Positions 50,271-64,000 of a stretch of 64,000 nt of DNA are shown in pieces (the stretch's first letter is position 1; each line of letters starts with the position of its first letter). Source of the DNA: Pomacea canaliculata (Eukaryota; Mollusca; Gastropoda; Architaenioglossa; Ampullariidae); contig NC_037594.1 of the NCBI RefSeq assembly GCF_003073045.1, positions 23,442,927 through 23,506,926 on the forward strand. The letters run 5' to 3'. The notes below the pieces were generated by a model. It was not told the origin of the DNA, made no database searches, and saw only the letters and a list, made by a program, of their open reading frames with translations. The position numbers and the translations under genes are program-made.

Positions 50271-52505
50271 ACATGCCCTATAAAGAAGATTCACGGCTGG
50301 TGACATTCTTTTCAAGGGGAATGTATTCTCACACACACATTCCACCTATATCCCCTTGACTTTCTTGTGTACTCAAGTTGCAAGCATCTGTGTGCTTATC
50401 GACGGTGGTGGATGGGGAAGATGTTTAAAAAGTCGAATTGCTCAAGGGTGGCCATCAGACTCCTAATAGTCCCAGCTCCCCCTTCTAGTCCTTCGTTTAG
50501 AAGTGTTTGTGGTAAGGAAATGGACGAGGCAAGTCGATGACGACGGATGACTCCAGCTGCTTGTCTGAAAGCCCTCGCAATCGCCTCCGTTCTGACAATA
50601 AATATTTATTAACCTGTCGCTTTCATCAACGGACATTGTACTTAAAATGTTTATTAACTTGTCACTGCATCTCCCCGTGTCTGCAGGACTGTTCTGGCCG
50701 TGTGCCTCACTAGCTACACTCCCTGTCCCACTCTTTTATTCTACAGTCTGACCAGTGTCTATCCTGTCTACACTCCCTTACCTTCTAACTGCCCCTCCCT
50801 ACCAGTACCCCTGACTACCTCGTCCCTCTCCATTTTCAAAATTGCGGACTGACAAATTCGAGAAGAAATTGCTTGTAGTAGGGTGCAATTATTCCAACAG
50901 AAAAAAGACCATTCGTTGAGGAAGTGGGGAAAAGGGATGAAAGGAATAGCTGTTAAATAATGTCTTCCGGGGCTTGTAGTCTACGACCGCTGTAGCATCT
51001 GATGACAGGAAATAATGTCTACTGTTCTGAACTCCGACTGCAAAGCAACAGTGTTTAGGCCTGTAATCTGGACACCGTGTCCATCCCGTTCTGTGCTTCA
51101 CTTTCTCCCCTTGCCTCCAAATGTGTGAGAAGACCTCCCTTCGCTAGAAAGATGGCTTCAACACAGATGTGATCATTCAAATAATTGACACTATCTCCAC
51201 ACAAAGAACATGCAAGATTTTAGTAACATGTTTTTTAGAAGCCGATATGATGTTCTTTTATTCATAAAAGATGAAGAAAATGTTTCTCAAGGTAGTTATT
51301 CGAAACAAACATGAAACATGAGAATTACTTTTAATTTTGATGTTTATTGCTTTTTTTTTTTTTGCAAGATTGTTTACCAACATGTGCAAATAAACTCTAA
51401 AGGGTCTGCATTATTTTATTCACAAGCACAGAATAAATGCACTAAATATTTTTGTAACCTGATCTGAACTTTCATTCTGTAGGATATTTCAGTTTTAAAA
51501 AACATAAACAGGCTCGTCAAAAGCGCGTGTCCTGATCTCCTCAGCTTTTTTTCAAATTCAAAACTTTCAAACATTGGTGTTGCTTGCAAGCGAAAGAAAT
51601 AAAAGTCTATCCCCCAAATCATATCTGTCATCATTTGTAGAGAATGACACACAGTCTTTCCTTCTGAAGCCCTCACTATCCTTCCTCGTATCCAAGAAGC
51701 CCACAAGGCCTCGTTTGGAAAGCCGGAAGAGGGTCTAACCATTCGTCTGCGGAAATCCACGTTCAGCCTGCGTCTTGGCTGTAAATGGCAAAGATAATGA
51801 CTCATTCAGTGTTAAAATGCAGACCGCTGTCTCTAAGATGATTATTTTGCACGGAACTTCTTTTTACAGCTTTTACAGTTTTGACAGATTCTCGATTTGC
51901 TGTTGTTTTGATTTCGTTTTAATTCCAGAAACATCAAACAAACAAATGAACAATCGCGAGGTCACATGGAGAGCAGAGATAACATCAATGCGGCATACCA
52001 AACAGGATTTTAGCAAATGTGTTGGCAGGACGGGAAAAAGGTTAATTAGCTTTGGTCCAGCAGCATTGTAGTTGCCTCCGGGTCCCATGGGATCCGAAGA
52101 GAAACATTTTCTGCTGGAAATGCTGCCAGCAACGGGAAGGTGTTTAGGCACCGGAATACCTCACCTTCCATTTTCTTGTTGTTTTTCTTATGTCAGGCAG
52201 TTTCAGCTACGCGGCCTGGAGCAAAATTTCATTCCTGCGCATTCTACTTGCAGGTCACTTTGATGTTGCCTTGGGAAGTATGATATTGGGAGTGGCACAT
52301 GTTATGCAACATGTAGTTAGGCGACGTGATGTCACACAGCAAGAAAACTATATCTTCTGAAAAATACCTTTTGGGTCGAGCTTCCATCTTCTCAACTTGT
52401 CACCAGTGCATCGAGGATGGGCTATCCTATGTTCAGAATTTCGTCTCAATATTAGTCTATTAGCATGGCCGGCTTCTTTGTCGTGATGCAGCCTTAGTTG
52501 CTGGC

Positions 52506-52645
52506 GAGATTCCACTGTAAGGTGTTCGAGAATACACTGTAAGGTTGGAGATTCCACTGTAAGATGTTCGATTACACTGTAAGATGTTCGATTTCACAGT
52601 AAGATGTTCGATTACACTGTAAGATGTTCGAGATTACACTGTAAG
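52506..52645. repeat. Minisatellite, 20-bp unit x about 7
   Basis: Tandem copies of a unit close to GATTACACTGTAAGATGTTC. The central copies (about 52551-52630) are nearly identical. The outer copies vary (GATTCCACTGTAAGGTGTTC at the left edge) and carry an extra AG or GAG at the junction. Non-coding, about 1 kb upstream of the GPCR exon. Confidence 0.85.
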
Positions 52646-53614
52646 CCGCTGTTTCGCTCGTCGCAGAGACCCTTGTGTTATCACTTGCTTTTTATACCCA
52701 CGATGTAAAATTGGGATCGAACTGATTAAATACTGGTAATTTATCTGAAAATCCTGATGCGAAATTTCGACCTCATACTGCTGTCAGCACATTTTTTCTT
52801 CGTATCGCTTACATTAATATTCGTCTTTGGAATTTAGGCATTTGCCACTTGGAAAGCAGATAATTCTTAATATTCTCCTGCCTTTTTCAAATTTACCGTT
52901 GCGACAGTTTATAATACAACAGTGATCTTTTTCACACCTATTACATTCGTATGTCTCGGTTAAGGTAACTGAATGGCTAACAGACAGACCCCAGCTTCCG
53001 CTTGAACCACCTACGAGCGCGAACTGCGCATGAGCTGAATAATTGAGGAAATGCCCCCATTCCATGCCCCTTCGTTGTGGTCAAGTCGAGAGCAGCCCTT
53101 GCTGTTTGTGTGCGTGCTTGTGTGTGTTTGGCTCAATTAACTTTGTCTTTTCTTGCTGTTGGTTTCGCTTAACTTTTTTTTTTAAACGAAAAGGAGCAGA
53201 TGATGACGATGGGGCTAACGACGAGGAATGTTTTTCTTTTAACGAATAAATAGATGAAACTGAGCTAGCAGATTTGAAGGGAAACTGAACTTGCATGCTA
53301 CATTTTTACCGGAGCTGGTTTGTGAAAGCGCACATAATGCTTTTTAATACAGAAAAGTATCCTTAAATTCCAGAATGAATAAGCTGTATTTCTCCAGAAG
53401 GTTTCAGGTACATGTTTTCAGATACAAAGTTTGAGATGTTTTGAGATTAATTATATAATTGAGATTTAGTCAAACTATTTACAGTTGAGGAATGGCAGAA
53501 GAAAGGACGAGATCAGGATGGGGGAGGTATGCGGAAGAGGAGAACTAAGAGATCGTTTACCAATAAAAAGTCAATGAGCCGTGTTCAGGAATTCGTTTGA
53601 CTGCTGTGTTTCAG

Positions 53615-54809
53615 ATGGTCAACGCCAGCCACACGATGGAGATAGCCGTGGCAGAGCAAGACCTGTCGATGCTGGCGGAGTACAACCTGACCATGGATCA
53701 GCTGCTGACCTCTAGCGGTCTTTATGCCGACAGCCGCTGGTTCGAACCCTCCACCGAGATATGCATCGTCGTGGCCTTCTGCGCTGCCGTGGGCATGGGG
53801 TTGCTGGGAAACGCCCTCGTGGGGCTGGTGCTCCTGCGCAAGGGCAACCTCCGCTCGCCGCGCAATTGGTACGTGATGAACCTGGTCCTGTCCGACCTGC
53901 TCATCTGCGTGCTCTGCATCCCTTTCACGCTGCTGCGCCTGACCAGGAAGAACTGGCCTCTAGGGGAGGTGCTGTGCCGCGTGGCCCCGACGCTGCAACT
54001 GACCCACGTCTTCGTCTCCATCTGACCATCCTCTGCATCGCCGTCGACCGCTACTGCGCCATCGTCTGCACTGCGCGAACCAGGCCCAGCCAGCAGGCTC
54101 ATGCACGGCTCGTCATCCCGGCTGTCTGGCTCCTCTCCCTCGCGCTGTCTACCCCACTGGCTTTGACCCATCGCTTGCAGCACGTGCGTAACCTGACCGG
54201 CGACGTGCTGCTGACATTATGCGTGGAGCATTGGGAGTCGGATGCCTTGCTGGGCGTCTACACCGTCTGCGTCCTTCTCTTCCAGTACGTCCTACCCGGC
54301 GCCACCGTCGCGGCCTTGCATCTCCTCATCTGCCGCTTCCTGCGCACTCACACGCACCTGCCGTGCGAGGCCAAAGGTCAGCCGCCGGAAGCTGCATCGC
54401 CATCGCAAAAACATGGCGCTGTTGAGCGTCATCTCTCCTCACCTTCTCCCTGGAGTGGCTGCCCATCACCATCGTCAATATCCTCGCCGACTTCGACTAC
54501 TCCGTCTTCAGGTCTGCCGAGCAGTTTTGCCTCGTCTACGCCCTGTGCCTGCTGTTCGCGCTTATCTCTGTCTTCGTCAACCCCGTCTTGTACGGTTTGT
54601 TCAACTCCAACTTCCGGCAAAGTCTGCGCAGCTGCTGCGGTCGTTGTACTACTGCTGCTGGTGGTGGTGGTAGTGGCAGGAGCAACACACGGCGCGGCAG
54701 CAGGGAGCAGACGGTACAGTCTGCCCCGACCATCTCGGCTTTCCCACAGAATAGGTGGGCAACGGCAACCGAGGACTGTTGTCGTGAAGAGGCAACTGGG
54801 GTTAAATAA
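53615..54809 (+). pseudogene. Neuropeptide Y/F-type GPCR, single exon, frame-broken
   Basis: A rhodopsin-class receptor of about 397 residues is spread over three frames. It begins at ATG 53615, right after an acceptor-like TGTTTCAG. Visible parts: N-glycosylation sites (NAS, NLT), TM1 with GNALVGL, TM2 NLVLSDLLICVL, the WPLG motif and Cys before TM3, LCIAVDRYCAIV (DRY), TM5 FQYVLPGATVAALHLL, TM6 FSLEWLPITIVNIL, TM7 FVNPVLYGLFNSNFRQ, and a Cys/Gly-rich tail ending at TAA 54807-54809. The HVFVS-x-LT run, WPLG and NPVLYGxxNxNFR point to the NPY/NPF receptor family, plasma-membrane peptide receptors that usually couple to Gi/o. Frame changes fall near 54021, 54378 and 54437. Every TM is otherwise well kept, so either it is a very young pseudogene or a functional gene with assembly indels. 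AATAAA follows the stop by two bases. GC content is far above the flanks. Confidence 0.75.
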
Positions 54810-56644
54810 CAAATAAAATTTGAGGTCTAGTGGGGTACAAGGTTTTTTCCTAATGAAGGGTAAAGCTGAACACAATATAATATTTCTCCAAATTTTGGTT
54901 AATGTTCCTTTTTCGTTTTTTAAATACTAAACTACAAACATCTGCTCGATTGTTTTCAAATTCCTAGATCCTTCTCTCCGTATCGGGAAGCAGAGTCCAC
55001 GTTTCATATCAGGTTCGGTACTACGACGGACTTACTGTATTTCGCAGTGAATCTCGTGTCATGGCTGCGACAGATTCTGTCTGTTGCCAGAGCCGCAGAC
55101 TGATGCGGATATCTGTCACCGTGGGGTTGCCATCATTGGAGAGAGTGGCCAACTATGTACTTAAAAGCTGTTTACCGTTTGGAACCATATTCCGTTCAAG
55201 ACAATAACTTTGCTCTTGCCAGTGCTGATCTCCATTCCATATGTGTACGAACTGTCAGTCTCTTGGTAAGATCTTGTAGTTCTCATTCTGTGCCTCCCGT
55301 CAGGCCGACGTCGTCTGAAAAGTGAAGATTGCATATCGGACTTCACCGATGGAAATGGAAGTGTGATGGTCGTGGATGGTTTCTCGCATAATGTTCTCCT
55401 AAAATATTTCGAACAGTACAGATTGTTAGAGGCACCCTTTACAGATGTCTCCCATTTGGCTACCCAGTACTACTGCGCCCCTTGAGCTCTTACACAGTGC
55501 TTCGATGATTTGGACGAAACACTCAGAAACATGATTTATCACGCATTTGACTGAACTTTTGTGCTCTTTGCACAGGCTTATATAGCTGGTCAAAATTCTT
55601 TGGATGCAAGAGACAGAAATATTCCATTACACGCAACGCATATCTTTCGACCATTACAGGCCCTTATGACTTTAAATCCGTGATTTAAAGGAGAGTCTTT
55701 AAGTCCAGTATGCCCAGTCTACCAAGCTATTTATCCATCAATCCATCCATCCATTCATCCATCCATTTACTGACAACCGAGTAGAAAATCCACGAAACTG
55801 ATACATACCTGTGCAGAAAAAAATAACAAAAAAGTTCCAAAAGTCAGTACAATTTATATACAGTCTTTATAAAATAGTCTAAAGTACGTCTGCATGTCAC
55901 TGAGCTTTCTTGAATCCTTGTTTACATCTCAGAATATAACTCTTTTGCTGGCATCAAGAGTTTCACAAACGCTGAACTGCTAAGGAGGATGTACGGTGCG
56001 GAGAAGTATTCTTCGCTGTGTTTTCCGAGACAATGGACAAAATGCGACGCTTTAAAACGTTTCACTGTTATTCTATTTCGTAACAATCATGAGGTAAATG
56101 TGCGATGATTTAAAATGATAATTTCATTGTCGTGATTCTTGGCAAACATGACTAGCTCTCAATAAGTTCCACTTTCCTCCCGTTTGTCCTCCAAGCCTGC
56201 TCTTTGACGAACTTGGTCACCTGAGTACTCGAGCTCATGGTGCCCGTTGGTCAGTGCGAAACGTTGGCGGTTTGTTAGTCGTTGGTAATTTACACCGACG
56301 TATATAAATGTGTTAATTCAACCACGCAAACTGGTGCCAAAATGTGAGAGAAGCTGCTTGTGTCCGAGGCAAGATACAAGGGCATGTCCCAGGATACTTT
56401 ACTGTGTTTGTGACTGCTGCATCATGGGACCGCTTGTACAGAACATGGATGTCACTGGGGTTTGAGAGGGATGAATGGACAATAAAAGTCAATAAAAGAG
56501 TTTTCTACTAAAATCACCTCCAACTTCTTGTGGTGATATAATAAGGTGACTGATTAATACTTGAATCATGACTAGACTCGAAATTTATTGCCTTCTATAC
56601 TGTGAACTCGTAGAGAAAAATAAACTAAAGACGAGGTGGAAGCC
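54810..56644. other. Interval between GPCR and aldo-keto reductase gene
   Basis: No exon is recognised. It holds an RTE LINE fragment (55150-55460) and a short degenerate (ATCC)n microsatellite at about 55732-55767. The rest is unremarkable AT-rich DNA. Confidence 0.5.
55150..55460 (-). mobile_element. Short RTE-type LINE fragment
   Basis: On the minus strand it reads HDHHTSISIGEV, a decayed active-site region, and YGMEISTGKSKVI, which are neighbouring blocks of RTE reverse transcriptases. It overlaps in content with the 26640-27440 fragment (both contain CATCACACTTCCATTTC-like sequence) but is shorter and broken by frame changes. A dead, truncated copy. Confidence 0.7.
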
Positions 56645-62352
<5,708 letters not shown>

Positions 62353-64000
62353 CTGAGTGAGCGCGCGCATCATGACAACATTATTCAATCAACAACACCA
62401 GAATTAGTGTTATAAGAAGGGAAATAAAGTAAAACCTAACACTAGGACATAGATGTTTATCTGTAAACTGAAAACTTGGGCAGACGTATATGTTTCTAGC
62501 AACAACTATAACAGTAAAAACAGGCTACAACAGCAATGCATGTTATTAGCTTGACAATGTCCAATCACAGTATATTAAAGGTCAAGGTCTTATTAAAATA
62601 AATAGTCACCAATATTATGTTTTATGTTAAATTTTATGCTTGATTTGTAAACACCCTTTTGCTTAATCTGAATAATAGCATACGCTATTGTTGTGTTTAT
62701 TTGAATTTTGCGCAACAGCAGACAAAGAAAAGACGTACAACACGAAATTCCGGTGATCTGATGTTATGAACCCTACCACACTGTAAAGTTTACACAGCAA
62801 CTGCACTTGCCAGCTTTGAGCAAGACCAGATGAAAAATCTCTGTCACAGAATCAAGTTACACAGAATCTTTGTGCCAGACCTAGAGAAACAACTGATAGA
62901 AGTATATAGAGTTCGTCTGGTTTAGCACTTTCCCTGCCTATCACAGTCATCATGATTAATTTCGGTGACCACAGGGCACGCAGTATTCTACTTTATTTTA
63001 ACAGTATGTATGAAACATTACCAACTTAGTTTCGATTCTAAAGAAAAAGACTGGGAGGCTAACACGATAACATCATCTTCGTCCGAGCTTATTGGTATGA
63101 TCCGATCCCTTTACTTTGCGATTCTGACACCCAAGCCTGAAAATAATATATAATTTATAGCCTCAAAACTCCTACAAGAAGCTTTGACGAACAGGGGAGG
63201 GAGGACCCCCACTTTTTCTCCCTGACTGCAGTAAGATAATTGGATAGCTTTCTCCGCTTCTGCTGTCGACATGACCTTCTCTTCTCAACCCCCTATTCTC
63301 TCTCCCCTCCCCGACACCCGCTCTTTATCATCTTACCACCTATCTACTGTCGGCGCTTAGTAAGACATTCTGACCTCCTTGACCTCCCTCAGTCCTGCTT
63401 GATTATACACGTTTCCTTTGAGCTTCTCAAAATTCCAATTCTCGTCAGCAAGGATGAGTGGTCAGAGGGCATAGCTAGTGCTCACCCTGCAAAACCTCTT
63501 ACACCGACTGAGGGAACACATGGGTAAAGTAGGGGTCAAAATAGGTCGCAGGTTTGCAGCCACCCTGTAACCAGATGACTGTTTGCGGATTCTTGGAAAA
63601 GTGGTAGCACACGAAGGGATTTCAGCGTGACGTATTTTGAAACGCTCGTAACTTAGTCAGAGGCCATTTTGGTTTACCAGCTGTCCAAAATGTGTGATTA
63701 ACATGCTGCTCGAGTGTGTTTATGTTTGGTCTTTTAAGTATACGCGCTACTGCTTGAAGTCAATAGAAACTGAGGTATATATTGATTACCATGAGGACAT
63801 GAAGGACGATGTCATCATACGATGATTAGTCGCTCAAAAATTTCATAAGCTTCCAAGAAGGCTTCTCTTGATGTCTCGGCTACAGTCTTCTTGTTGGTCT
63901 CGGTAAGTTCACACTGTGCAAACTGAAACCCACGCGTTGCGCTTGTACCCTTCCTCCCTCTTTATTAATATTTTTTTAAAACTTCATAATATTGCAAAGG
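62353..64000. other. Right-edge interval, no gene recognised
   Basis: Expected to be intron of the aldo-keto reductase gene on the minus strand, but no exon matching the N-terminal half (for example the LGLGTW or DLYLIHWP blocks) is seen. A pyrimidine-rich patch lies at 63240-63380. A short minus-strand open stretch near 63830-63905 is discussed among the rejected items. Confidence 0.4.

Larger units (their letters stand above)
40976..53614. other. 12.6-kb gene-poor interval
   Basis: No intact gene is recognised. It contains a Tc1-like transposase remnant interrupted by an hAT MITE (44001-44510), a second possible Tc1-like relic near 45450-45620, an NRF-1-like palindrome TGCGCATGCGTG at 46198-46209, a strong splice donor at 47590, a T/G-rich tract at about 50130-50270, pyrimidine-rich patches near 48300-48800 and a minisatellite at 52506-52645. 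It may hold untranslated exons and the promoter of the GPCR gene. Confidence 0.45.

Noticed and set aside
50011-50345. Phe/Cys-rich and Lys/Asn-rich open frames on both strands
   Set aside because: Produced by the T/G-rich low-complexity tract, not by coding.
52506-52645. Repeats separated by short gaps, superficially like a CRISPR array
   Set aside because: Units are contiguous with no unique spacers, and the window is an animal genome. It is a minisatellite.
53761-54816. 351-codon open frame starting inside the GPCR
   Set aside because: Its first part is an out-of-frame reading of TM1-TM3; only the middle carries receptor sequence. Treated as part of the frame-broken GPCR.
63830-63910. 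Minus-strand stretch ELTETNKKTVAETSREAFLE, loosely like a 14-3-3 helix
   Set aside because: Only about 28 residues, ending in two stops, with no flanking 14-3-3 motif (HPIRLGLALN) and no clear splice sites. Too little to call.

Overview
The window is animal nuclear DNA: AT-rich, with intron-containing genes (GT...AG junctions in consistent phase), short interspersed DNA transposons and decayed LINEs. The cytochrome c sequence and the kinds of repeat (RTE-type LINE tails, hAT and mariner derivatives) fit a mollusc, most likely a gastropod. I infer this from protein character; no search was run. Most genes were rebuilt by joining exons by eye through splice sites, reading phase and known family sequence.

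Layout. 1-2.6 kb: 3' end of an SR-rich protein gene (+). 6.4-25.4 kb: a second, larger gene (+) that shares a helical repeat with the first and adds three U1/matrin-type zinc fingers, RG-rich and SR-rich stretches. Its introns carry a LINE tail and two shrunken mariner-like elements. 26.6-27.4 kb: RTE LINE fragment. 28.2-30.6 kb: cytochrome c (-), two coding exons plus a probable untranslated first exon. 32.6-37.2 kb: ZNF622 (-), a 60S ribosome maturation factor in seven coding exons. 38.0-41.0 kb: ribosomal protein eL43/RPL37A (+), head to head with ZNF622. 41-53.6 kb: long gene-poor interval with a Tc1-like transposase remnant cut by an hAT MITE, and a minisatellite. 53.6-54.8 kb: GC-rich, single-exon peptide GPCR of neuropeptide Y/F receptor type (+) with three reading-frame breaks. 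56.6-62.4 kb: C-terminal half of an aldo-keto reductase gene (-); its 5' exons were not found. A long inverted-repeat (foldback) element and an hAT MITE lie in the last 5 kb.

How the genes relate. ZNF622 (Rei1 family, cytoplasmic 60S maturation) and RPL37A (a 60S protein) start about 0.8 kb apart on opposite strands, so a shared promoter for ribosome production is plausible. The first two genes look like tandem paralogs and are the best candidate here for a poorly described protein family. The other genes show no shared pathway.

Several host reading frames are broken by what look like single-base losses, often in short G or C runs (near 68, 7440, 18443 and 54021). This points to consensus errors in the assembly as much as to real mutation, and should be borne in mind for every frameshift reported here.
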